Part shown: piece by piece, positions 6,827 through 13,784 of the stretch
How the letters are laid out: each line of letters opens with the position of its first letter
How positions within the stretch are numbered: the stretch's first letter is position 1
NCBI GenBank assembly: GCA_017557785.1
Contig: JAFYYA010000074.1
Location: 1-32,252 of the forward strand
Length of the DNA stretch: 32,252 nt
From: Salinivirgaceae bacterium
GTDB lineage: Bacteria; Bacteroidota; Bacteroidia; Bacteroidales; SZUA-534
Reading direction: 5' to 3'
Notes under the pieces: model-generated
The model's input: the letters and a program-made list of their open reading frames with translations, nothing else
What the model was told of the DNA's origin: nothing
The model's database searches: none
Made by a program: the position numbers and the translations under genes

Positions 6827-7281
6827 AAATGATAGAAGACGCAATAGAGAAAGGAGAACTACACCTTTTCCTTATGGGGGAAGGCGGTTATAAATGTCAA
6901 GGAAGAAGTGATTATCCTAACCCAACAGATTATTTAGCTTGTTGGGAAAAAGAAATAATACCTTATTTCAATAAAAATAATTCAATAGAGTCTATTATGA
7001 GATTATATAATTCCATAATTATGCTTTTTGATTATGCAAATGATATAAATCTTGGATTATATTCAATAGCTGCTCATATCGAGTGGTGCAATTATTTTGA
7101 AAAGGAAGAAAAAATTCAATTTCATTTAGATTGGAAAACTATCGCCGAAAAGCTGAAACTTGCTGTAGAGATTAATAAAGAACGCCTTATTGCAGATACA
7201 CGTTGGGCAGGCGCAGAGTGGAATAGTAGTCAAGGATTATATGAACCGATATGTCGAGTACTGACAAAATTATTAGCATAA
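6823..7281 (+). CDS. Partner protein of mini-cassette 2, paralogue of the 4362 gene (unknown)
   Basis: Started at the ATG at 6823 (MKMIEDAIEKGELHLFLMGE), which overlaps the stop of the frame-restored small gene and lines up with the start at 4362; a TTG at 6799 is in frame but less likely. It has 152 residues, helical and acidic, with no signal peptide or membrane segment. It shares AIExxExxxFLxGEGxY with the 4362 protein, plus a comparable hydrophobic helix in the middle; the rest has diverged strongly while the DNA upstream stayed near-identical. The region is AT-rich. An immunity-like role is inferred only from size and arrangement. Confidence 0.75.
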   Translation: MKMIEDAIEKGELHLFLMGEGGYKCQGRSDYPNPTDYLACWEKEIIPYFNKNNSIESIMRLYNSIIMLFDYANDINLGLYSIAAHIEWCNYFEKEEKIQFHLDWKTIAEKLKLAVEINKERLIADTRWAGAEWNSSQGLYEPICRVLTKLLA

Positions 7282-7335
7282 GCGGCCTTGCGGGTTTATA
7301 TTGGGGGGATTCGTTAATGCTATAAAAATCTGTGT

Positions 7336-7457
7336 AAATCCATTAAATCTGCGTTCCCGATGGCTATCGGGACTGCGTTCTAAAAAGATCTGTGAAAATC
7401 TGTGCACCCCGATAGTTATCGTCCCGATTGCTATCGGGGCAGTGTCGTCTGTGCGAG
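7336..7457 (+). repeat. Dispersed repeat, copy 2, with CCCGAT...ATCGGG palindromes
   Basis: Holds the second copies of the blocks at 5025-5064 and 5003-5020. It also contains CCCGATGGCTATCGGG (7356-7371) and a 9-bp stem CCCCGATAG (7407-7415) / CTATCGGGG (7431-7439). Between lie AATCTGTG-type strings. No gene is seen in 7282-7501; the stems could end transcription from the cassette, though no T-run follows. Confidence 0.7.
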
Positions 7458-7474
7458 TTTAAAAACAATTTTTC

Positions 7475-7482
7475 TAAATTTG
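7475..7482 (+). promoter_or_regulatory. -7 box TAAATTTG of the NTF2-like gene
   Basis: Exact TAnnTTTG match 19 bp before the ATG at 7502. A weak -33 candidate TGTG lies 21 bp upstream (7450-7453). It predicts a short leader of roughly 12-15 bases. Confidence 0.5.
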
Positions 7483-7501
7483 ACTCATCATTAAACACTT
7501 A

Positions 7502-8137
7502 ATGAATATGAAGTTAATAGTTACTATTGTCACGTCGCTCGCTTTGCTGTTTACGGGGATTTATATCGCTCTTATGCTTGGAATCAATTCCACACCAGGA
7601 GCATTCAACTATCCCGACAGTAATATCTCGGAACCCAACAGACAAGCGATAGAAAAAACACTGAAAGTATTTCAAGAAGGTTACGCGTTGCGCGATGCAT
7701 CGAAAATCGGCGAGTGCATTGCCCAAACCATTGATACCGCTTCGATTTTTATTTTGGGCACCAATCCCAACGAAATACTCAAGGGAAAAGACGGGGCGCA
7801 GGGGCTCTTATACGGCGATTGGACATATTGGGGCAGTGTAAAATATGATATCGACCGCCTCTATGCCGACCAAATCACCGACAGCATTGTCTATGTGGTT
7901 TTCCCCGGAAATATTACTCTTGATGTTAACAAGATGAACTTCCCGCTGCAAGTTACAGGTATGATGGTGCAAGATGAGAATGGCCAGTGGAAATTCTCGA
8001 AAATGCAGTTCATATATGGTTGGAACACCAATTATATCATCTTTGCCCGCACTGCGGCATACGGAACGCTGATTTTCTTGATAGCGCTGCTGGCACTCGT
8101 TGGCATTGTGAAGTGGATAGTGGCCCTGAAGAAGTAG
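7502..8137 (+). CDS. Membrane-anchored NTF2/SnoaL-like protein (unknown role)
   Basis: 211 residues with a hydrophobic N-terminal segment (about 4-26) and a second near the C-terminus (about 178-207) followed by a Lys-rich end. The middle (about 47-172) reads like an NTF2/SnoaL-type alpha+beta domain. It has EKTLKVFQEGYALRDASKIGECI, the helix-with-counter style opening typical of that fold, then strands ending in VYVVFPGNITLDV and MMVQDENGQWKFSKMQFIYGW, close to the 'GxWKF' strand common in these domains. The domain probably sits in the periplasm, held by both ends. No catalytic residue can be named. An alternative start is the ATG two codons later (7508). It is a single-gene unit, with its own -7 box and a strong terminator after it. 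Confidence 0.75.
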   Translation: MNMKLIVTIVTSLALLFTGIYIALMLGINSTPGAFNYPDSNISEPNRQAIEKTLKVFQEGYALRDASKIGECIAQTIDTASIFILGTNPNEILKGKDGAQGLLYGDWTYWGSVKYDIDRLYADQITDSIVYVVFPGNITLDVNKMNFPLQVTGMMVQDENGQWKFSKMQFIYGWNTNYIIFARTAAYGTLIFLIALLALVGIVKWIVALKK

Positions 8138-8161
8138 TAGAAGTTGAATGAAATAAATGAG

Positions 8162-8191
8162 AGGGGAGAAAGAAATTTTCTCCCCTTTTTT
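8162..8191 (+). terminator. Rho-independent terminator after the NTF2-like gene
   Basis: AGGGGAGAAA (8162-8171) pairs perfectly with TTTCTCCCCT (8177-8186) around a five-base loop, and a run of T continues to 8191. It begins 25 bp after the stop. Confidence 0.9.
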
Positions 8192-8309
8192 GATATAAAA
8201 GACTCTCTATTATCAGCAAACATCCATAAAAATCATCAAATTTCTAATCGCAATTGTTTTTTTGCATTTTTTTGTTCAACTTGCTGATTGTAATTACATC
8301 ATTTGAGCA

Positions 8310-9374
8310 ATGAGACTTTTGGTTTCCGTCGTTGCCCTTGCGGCACTTTTCACAACTGCCTGCCAACCAGCAGGTTCATCGCGCAGCAGCGAAAAACATG
8401 GTGGCACCCTGCGTGTCAATATCAGCGATATTCCACACATTATCTTCCCCGGGCAGGTTGAGAAACGCAGCGAGCAGATATTAGTCAATCAGGTTTACGC
8501 AGGATTGGTGAAGTACAACCAGCGGACGCTAGAGATTGTTCCGTCGCTTGCCAAATATTACACCATCTCGCCCGACGAGTGCACCTACACCTTTGTGCTG
8601 AACACCCGCGCCCGTTTCCACAACGACCGCTGCTTCAAGCAGGGAAAGGGCCGCCGAATTGTGGCCGCCGATGTCAAATACTCGATTGAGCAGATTTGCC
8701 GCAACAAGCTTGTGGACGAAATCGGCATTTCGCGCCAAGTGATGAACATTGAAGGCGCCGACAGCTTCATGCCTGTTGCTAAAAACAACGATTCGGTGAG
8801 CATTTCAGGTATTGTGGCACTGAACGACAGTGTGCTGAACATCAGACTGAAAACGCCCGACAAACTGTTCATCTACTTTCTGGCAGGCACCAATGCTCTT
8901 GTCTTTGCCCGTGAAGCCTACAACGCCTACGGTGTGAACGGCACTGTCGGCTCTGGGGCTTTCTGCTTCCACTACCCGAAAGGCATCGGACAGGCCATTG
9001 AGCTGACCTACAACCCGCACTATTGGGGCGTATCTGAGCAGAACGAGCATCTGCCCTATCTCGATACCGTGGTTGTCTCGTTCATCACATCGATACAGAA
9101 GGAACTCTATATGTTCGGCGCCGGATTTGTTGACATGGTGTTCGACCTGCCGACAAACTATCTGTCCGATTTTCTGGAATCGAACATCAGCGGTTTCCAG
9201 TCGGACCCCCCGCGTTTCATCATGACCAACACAATGAAGGCTAATGGTGAAAAACGTTTCAATCTGATGACTTCCAACATCAATGGAATGCACGTGAACT
9301 CACAAGGCTACTTCGATTTCTCGAATATCTACCTGAAAGCCCCGGAATCATCGGACGAAACTTTGGAAAAATAA
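8310..9374 (+). CDS. Short family-5 solute-binding lipoprotein (SBP_bac_5)
   Basis: 354 residues. The N-terminus has a lipoprotein signal: Arg at position 2, a hydrophobic stretch, then TTAC with Cys18, so the protein is lipid-anchored. Family features follow: GGTLRVNISDIPHIIFPG, QVYAGLVKYNQRTLEIVPSLAKYYTISPDECTYTFVL (the classic 'L-x-P-x-L-A-x-x-W' region), RFHNDRCF, IVAADVKYSIEQI, and the NPHYWG segment near residue 240. Usual members (dipeptide/oligopeptide/nickel-binding) run to about 500-600 residues and continue with a second lobe that closes over the ligand. Here the protein ends about 100 residues after NPHYWG with a tail (EKRFNLMTSNINGMHVNSQ) that I cannot match. No permease or ATPase gene of an ABC transporter lies nearby. 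It may therefore be a reduced, stand-alone binding or surface protein. The gene ends just before a bidirectional terminator. Confidence 0.85.
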   Translation: MRLLVSVVALAALFTTACQPAGSSRSSEKHGGTLRVNISDIPHIIFPGQVEKRSEQILVNQVYAGLVKYNQRTLEIVPSLAKYYTISPDECTYTFVLNTRARFHNDRCFKQGKGRRIVAADVKYSIEQICRNKLVDEIGISRQVMNIEGADSFMPVAKNNDSVSISGIVALNDSVLNIRLKTPDKLFIYFLAGTNALVFAREAYNAYGVNGTVGSGAFCFHYPKGIGQAIELTYNPHYWGVSEQNEHLPYLDTVVVSFITSIQKELYMFGAGFVDMVFDLPTNYLSDFLESNISGFQSDPPRFIMTNTMKANGEKRFNLMTSNINGMHVNSQGYFDFSNIYLKAPESSDETLEK

Positions 9375-9413
9375 CAACAAGCAGCAGAGCACTTTAACAT
9401 ACTGCATCTAAAC

Positions 9414-9450
9414 AAAAAAGGGAAGCCGATTGGGCTTCCCTTTTGTTTTT
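9414..9450. terminator. Bidirectional terminator between the lipoprotein gene and queA
   Basis: GGGAAGCC (9420-9427) pairs with GGCTTCCC (9433-9440). A-run on the left, T-run on the right, so it works on either strand. It separates the converging 8310 gene (+) and queA (-). Confidence 0.9.
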
Positions 9451-9464
9451 ATCAGGTCTGACTA

Positions 9465-10520
9465 TCAGAGAATCAGCATTGCATCGCCATAAGCACCGAA
9501 TTTGTAGCCTTCCTTCATGGCCTCGCGGTACGCTTCCATCAGCAAATCGTAACCTGCATAGGCAGCCACCATCATCATCAGCGTTGATTGCGGCAGATGG
9601 AAATTCGAAACCATTGTATTTGCCACGCTGAAGTCGTATGGCGGGAAGATGAACTTGTTGGTCCAGCCGTCGAACGGTTTCAGATAGCCGTATGTCGATA
9701 CCGAACTCTCGAGCGTGCGCATGACGGTGGTACCGATGGCACAAACCTTATGGTGTCCGTCTTTGGCCTTGTTCACAATGTTTGCGGCCTCTTCCGGAAT
9801 AAGAATCTGCTCAGAGTCCATCTTGTGCTTTGTCAAATCCTCAACATCCACCGGACGGAAGTTGCCCAAGCCCACGTGAAGTGTGATTTCGGCAAAGTTG
9901 ATTCCTTTAATCTCGCAGCGTTTCAGCAACTCGCGGCTGAAGTGCAAACCGGCCGTCGGCGCAGCCACAGCACCTTCGTGCTTTGCAAATATGGTCTGAT
10001 AGCGCACGGCGTCCTCAGGTGTTACTTCACGACGGGTGGTGATGTATCGCGGCAGCGGTGTTTCGCCGAGCGAGTAGAGAGTCTTTTTGAACTCATCGTG
10101 CGGGCCGTCGAACAAGAAGCGCAGTGTTCGTCCGCGCGATGTGGTGTTGTCAATGACCTCAGCCACCAGAGCGTCGTCCTCGCCGAAATAGAGTTTGTTT
10201 CCGATGCGGATTTTGCGCGCAGGGTCAACCAGCACGTCCCACAGACGCTGGTCCTGATTGAGTTCGCGCAGCAGGAAAACCTCGATTTTGGCACCGGTTT
10301 TTTCCTTGTTGCCGTAAAGACGGGCCGGAAACACTTTTGTGTTGTTGAACACAAACACATCCTGATCATCGAAATAATTGATTATCTCTTTGAAAATGCG
10401 GTGTTCAAACTGTCCGGTCTTGCGGTTGACAACCAACAGGCGGGACTCGTCACGGTTTTCCGACGGATAAAGAGCAATGCACTCTTCGGGAAGTTCGTAG
10501 TTAAATTGCGAAAGTTTCAT
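9465..10520 (-). CDS. queA: S-adenosylmethionine:tRNA ribosyltransferase-isomerase
   Basis: 351 residues, normal length for QueA. It starts [19 protein letters not shown], with [75 protein letters not shown] and [18 protein letters not shown], all hallmark segments. The enzyme transfers and rearranges the ribosyl part of S-adenosylmethionine onto preQ1 in tRNA to make epoxyqueuosine at the wobble base of His, Tyr, Asp and Asn tRNAs. It is the last gene of the ftsX-DUF3098-truB-queA run and starts 51 bp after truB. A TAATTTTG box on the minus strand (10567-10574) at the truB stop might give queA its own weak promoter. Confidence 0.98.
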   Translation of the reverse strand: MKLSQFNYELPEECIALYPSENRDESRLLVVNRKTGQFEHRIFKEIINYFDDQDVFVFNNTKVFPARLYGNKEKTGAKIEVFLLRELNQDQRLWDVLVDPARKIRIGNKLYFGEDDALVAEVIDNTTSRGRTLRFLFDGPHDEFKKTLYSLGETPLPRYITTRREVTPEDAVRYQTIFAKHEGAVAAPTAGLHFSRELLKRCEIKGINFAEITLHVGLGNFRPVDVEDLTKHKMDSEQILIPEEAANIVNKAKDGHHKVCAIGTTVMRTLESSVSTYGYLKPFDGWTNKFIFPPYDFSVANTMVSNFHLPQSTLMMMVAAYAGYDLLMEAYREAMKEGYKFGAYGDAMLIL

Positions 10521-10571
10521 TCGAAAAAAAATTACTGTTTTATAGCGCGTTCGAACCGAACTGCGGCAAAA

Positions 10572-11318
10572 TTATGACAGGTTGTTTACGTTGTTTTTTG
10601 AAAGCGGTTGCAGGTTTTTTACAATTTTTTCAAATTCTTCTATTCCAATGGCCTTATCCACACTGAAATCGCCACTTGCCGTGCGTCGCAAATCGTGCAG
10701 ATAGGCACCTGAGCCGAGCCTCTCTCCAAAATCGCGGGCCAGTGCTCTGATGTATGTTCCCTTGCTGCAACGGATGCCCACCGTCACTTGCGGCAGGTTG
10801 CAGTCGATGAGCCAGATGCGTTCAATATTGATGCGCGCGGGCTTCAGGTCGATTGTCTTGCCCTTGCGTGCGGCCACATAGGCACGCTGACCGTCGATCT
10901 GCTTGGCCGAGAAAACGGGCGGAATTTGGTCCTGCTCGCCTTCGAATGTCTGCAGCACCTGCTCAACACGCTCACGCGTGATGCCGTCGGTGCTGAAGGT
11001 GCGGTCGATCTCGGTTTCGCGGTCGTACGACGGTGTGGTGGCGCCAAGCATGAACGTGGCCACATACTCTTTGCTGCTGGCCTGAAGCGTCTCAATCTGC
11101 TTGGTCAGTTTCCCGGTGCAGATTATCAGAAGCCCCGTTGCCAAAGGGTCGAGAGTGCCTGCGTGCCCCACTTTTATCTTTTTGAATCCGAACTGATTGC
11201 GAAGCAGATAGCGCACCTTGTTCACCGCGTCGAACGATGTCCATTTGAGCGGCTTGTCAATCAACACTATCTGACCTTCTTCGAAATCGTATTGTTCTTT
11301 TCCCGGCTCGAAAATCAT
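10572..11318 (-). CDS. truB: tRNA pseudouridine(55) synthase
   Basis: I place the start at the ATG ending at 11318 (MIFEPGKEQYDFEEGQIVLI), giving 248 residues; a longer frame to 11405 overlaps the upstream gene and adds a Cys/Arg-rich stretch unlike the family. The body has the family core DKPLKWTSFDAVNKVR and GHAGTLD57PLATGLL with the catalytic Asp, then YVATFMLGATTPSYDRETEID and RCSKGTYIRALARDFGERLG. It makes pseudouridine 55 in the T-loop of tRNAs. It follows the DUF3098 gene by 10 bp in one operon. In many Bacteroidota an undecaprenyl-diphosphatase gene lies between these two; it is missing here. Confidence 0.97.
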   Translation of the reverse strand: MIFEPGKEQYDFEEGQIVLIDKPLKWTSFDAVNKVRYLLRNQFGFKKIKVGHAGTLDPLATGLLIICTGKLTKQIETLQASSKEYVATFMLGATTPSYDRETEIDRTFSTDGITRERVEQVLQTFEGEQDQIPPVFSAKQIDGQRAYVAARKGKTIDLKPARINIERIWLIDCNLPQVTVGIRCSKGTYIRALARDFGERLGSGAYLHDLRRTASGDFSVDKAIGIEEFEKIVKNLQPLSKNNVNNLS

Positions 11319-11328
11319 TGCGCTGTGA

Positions 11329-11574
11329 TCAATCGTCAGTTTTTGGCTTGCGCATAATCGCATAAATCTCGAACAGGAACCCGACCAGCACCACAACCGG
11401 CGCAATCACAATCCGGCGGACGCTGAACATGCCTTCGTTGAACACTTGCGGGTCATCGGAACGGCCACCGGCCATAAGAATGAATCCAAACACCACGATG
11501 GCAATGCCAATCCAAATGAATTTGTAGTTTGACGGGTGCAAGGCGAACCCGGTTTTTTTAGTCTCGTTATCCAT
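11329..11574 (-). CDS. DUF3098 family small membrane protein
   Basis: 81 residues with two transmembrane helices: YKFIWIGIAIVVFGFILMAG (about 18-37) and IVIAPVVVLVGFLFEIYAIM (about 55-74), joined by SDDPQVFNEGMFSVRR. The N-terminal ALHPSNYKFIWIG and central FNEGMFSxRR match the DUF3098 family, which in Bacteroidota lies directly after ftsX. Function is unknown; its constant position suggests a link to FtsX or the cell envelope. It is 12 bp from ftsX and 10 bp from truB. Confidence 0.9.
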   Translation of the reverse strand: MDNETKKTGFALHPSNYKFIWIGIAIVVFGFILMAGGRSDDPQVFNEGMFSVRRIVIAPVVVLVGFLFEIYAIMRKPKTDD

Positions 11575-11586
11575 AATGATGATAAT

Positions 11587-12465
11587 TTATGCGTATAAAT
11601 CGTTGCCCTTCATCCGCAGATAGCGGTTGACGGCGAAAAAGTTCGATATCCAGACAATGAAGAACCCGATGGCCATGATGCCTGCAAACAGAACGGCAAT
11701 GGTGTCAAGTTCGTACATGATTGACAGTTCAGGAACGTGCTTGTCGGTGATGTAGATGGTGCCGCCCAGAAGCACGAATGTTATCAGAATGCTGATGAGC
11801 GCGTGCTCAAGGCTCTTGATGATGAACGGTGCCCTGACAAACGAGCGTGTGGCGCCCACAAGTTCCATTGTCTTTATCAGGAAACGCCGTGCGTAAACCG
11901 ACAGCCGTATGGTGTTGTTTATCAGCGAAAGCGATATGATGAACAGCAGTCCGCAGAACACCAGCAGCACCAGACTGATTTTCTTTATGTTCTGATTGAC
12001 GGCCTCGATGAGCGATTTCTGGTACGACACTTCCTTCACCTGTGAGTATTTGACCAGCCGCTGCTCGATTTTTGCAATGCTGTCGGCATTGGCGTATTCG
12101 GCCTTCAGTTTCACCTCAATCGACGGCAGCAGCGGGTTGTAACCCAAGAAAGAGACGAAATCCTCGCCCAACTCGTTTTTCAGTTCCTGCGCGGCCTGCT
12201 CTTTCGAAATGAAATCGGTCGATTTGACAAAAACCGAAGCGTCAAGGCTTTTTTGCAACTTAATCATGTCGACTTCCTTGACATCGTTCTTCAAAAACAC
12301 GGTGACGCTGATGTTCTCTTTCACATGGCGCGATATCTTATGCGCGTTCAGAATCAGCAGCCCGACCAGTCCTATCACAAACAAAACCAACGAAATGCTT
12401 ATTATTGTGGTGAGATACGAACTTCGCAATTGCCGCGAAGTGACACGTGATTCTTTTTTGCTCAT
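11587..12465 (-). CDS. ftsX: Cell division protein FtsX (permease-like subunit)
   Basis: 292 residues from the ATG ending at 12465; an in-frame TTG nine bases earlier is less likely. Four transmembrane helices: one near the N-terminus (about 20-42: TTIISISLVLFVIGLVGLLI) and three in the second half. Between them is the periplasmic domain (about 45-165) with ISVTVFLKNDV and the FVSFLGYNPLLPSIEVKL segment typical of FtsX. The cytoplasmic loop has RLSVYARRFLIKTMELVGATRSFVRAPF. FtsX works with the ATPase FtsE at the septum, controlling cell-wall hydrolases; ftsE is not in this window. It is the first gene of the four-gene operon and has a near-perfect promoter directly upstream. Confidence 0.96.
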   Translation of the reverse strand: MSKKESRVTSRQLRSSYLTTIISISLVLFVIGLVGLLILNAHKISRHVKENISVTVFLKNDVKEVDMIKLQKSLDASVFVKSTDFISKEQAAQELKNELGEDFVSFLGYNPLLPSIEVKLKAEYANADSIAKIEQRLVKYSQVKEVSYQKSLIEAVNQNIKKISLVLLVFCGLLFIISLSLINNTIRLSVYARRFLIKTMELVGATRSFVRAPFIIKSLEHALISILITFVLLGGTIYITDKHVPELSIMYELDTIAVLFAGIMAIGFFIVWISNFFAVNRYLRMKGNDLYA

Positions 12466-12485
12466 TTTCAACAATTATTGAATGG

Positions 12486-12516
12486 CAAATATATGCGAGT
12501 TCTGCAAAATAGCAAA
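12486..12516 (-). promoter_or_regulatory. Bacteroidota-type promoter of the ftsX operon
   Basis: Read on the minus strand: TTTG (12516-12513), 19 bases, then TATATTTG (12493-12486). This is a full match to the TTTG-N19-21-TAnnTTTG consensus. The start of transcription is predicted about 12479, leaving a leader of ~15 bases before the ATG at 12465. It lies in the 139-bp divergent region shared with sbcD; for sbcD only a weaker TAAGTTTA box is seen (about 12578-12585). Confidence 0.8.
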
Positions 12517-12604
12517 GCCTGTTTTTATGGTTGATAAAATAAGCCCCGCTGTTGTTTCGTATGGCATGATTTTTCGATAAGTTTAGTGCCAAATTTTATC
12601 TGTC

Positions 12605-13771
12605 ATGAAGATTATCCACACGGCTGACTGGCACTTGGGACAGCAATTTTTCCAATACGACCGCAGCAGCGAGCACGAGCATTTTTTCGATTGCCTTTGC
12701 CGGATTATTGCCGACGAGCGTCCCGATGCGCTTGTGGTCAGCGGTGATGTCTACCACAATGCCACGCCGTCGAATGGCGCGATGAAACTATTCACCGACA
12801 ATATGGTGCGGCTGCACAACACGCTGCCCGGCATGGTGATTGTTGTCACGGCAGGAAATCACGACAGTTGCTCGCGACTTGAATCGACGGGTGAAGTGTG
12901 GCGGCTGGCCAATGTGCATGTGATCGGCGGCGTCAGGCGCAATGCCGACAGCGGCTTGTTCGATACCGAAGGACAGATTATTGAGATCCCGGACAAGGGC
13001 TACATTCTGGCCGTTCCGTTTGTCCAAAGCAACAACACTGATATTTTCGGCCAGTTGCTTTACGAAACGGCCGCACTCAACACCCGCGACCTTCCGGTTG
13101 TGATGACAGGCCATCTCTACGTGTCGGGGGCCGACCTGACGGGCCACAATATGGCGGTTGTCGGCGGAATTGAAGGCGAAAACATTGCGCTGATGGGGTC
13201 GGGTTACGATTATCTGGCGCTGGGGCACATCCACTGCCCGCAAACAATAAAGGGCAGCAACGGCCGTGCACGCTACAGCGGCAGCCCCGTGCAGGTTGAT
13301 TTCGACGAGACCTATCCGCACTCTGTGACGATTGTCGAGATTGCCAGCCACGGCGCCGAGCCGGTTATCCGTACTGCCGAAATAGAGCGGAAAATGCGCT
13401 TCTACACCATTCCAAGCAAACCGCTACCATTCGACGACGCACTTGCCTGCCTGCGCGACTTCATCCCCGACAAGCCAGGCTATTTAAGACTCAATCTGCT
13501 TGTTAAAGACTATGCGCCTTCGTTTGCCGAAGAGCAGGTTTATCAGGTTCTGGAAACCAAACCCCAACTCAAGTTCTGCTACATCCGTTCTGAGCGCGAA
13601 CAAACACAAGAGTCGGCGCGCAAAGTGCTTAATATCCAGGAAGTGAGAGAAACAAGCCCGATGGAACTGGCCCAAATCTACTACAACCGCAAGGTGGGCA
13701 CCGATATGGACCCAAGGCTTTGGAAACTGCTGTCGGAAGTGGTTGACTCTGTAAGAAACAGTGAAGATTAA
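12605..13771 (+). CDS. sbcD: Exonuclease subunit SbcD (Mre11-type)
   Basis: 388 residues. The metallophosphoesterase motifs are all present in order: TAD8WH10LGQ, VVSGD48VYHN, VTAGNH86DS, TGHLYVSG and LGHIHCPQ. The C-terminal ~130 residues form the capping domain that touches SbcC. With SbcC it trims hairpins and blocked DNA ends using Mn2+. The start ATG at 12605 is directly followed by the first motif strand MKIIHTADWHLG. It runs divergently from ftsX and is followed immediately by sbcC. Confidence 0.97.
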   Translation: MKIIHTADWHLGQQFFQYDRSSEHEHFFDCLCRIIADERPDALVVSGDVYHNATPSNGAMKLFTDNMVRLHNTLPGMVIVVTAGNHDSCSRLESTGEVWRLANVHVIGGVRRNADSGLFDTEGQIIEIPDKGYILAVPFVQSNNTDIFGQLLYETAALNTRDLPVVMTGHLYVSGADLTGHNMAVVGGIEGENIALMGSGYDYLALGHIHCPQTIKGSNGRARYSGSPVQVDFDETYPHSVTIVEIASHGAEPVIRTAEIERKMRFYTIPSKPLPFDDALACLRDFIPDKPGYLRLNLLVKDYAPSFAEEQVYQVLETKPQLKFCYIRSEREQTQESARKVLNIQEVRETSPMELAQIYYNRKVGTDMDPRLWKLLSEVVDSVRNSED

Positions 13772-13784
13772 TCGATTTAACGCC

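Noticed and set aside
9588-10577. 329-codon plus-strand frame opposite queA
   Set aside because: Entirely antisense to the unmistakable queA gene and has no motif.
11319-11405. Longer truB start at 11405
   Set aside because: It would overlap the DUF3098 gene by ~77 bp and adds a stretch unlike any TruB; the ATG ending at 11318 leaves a normal 10-bp gap.
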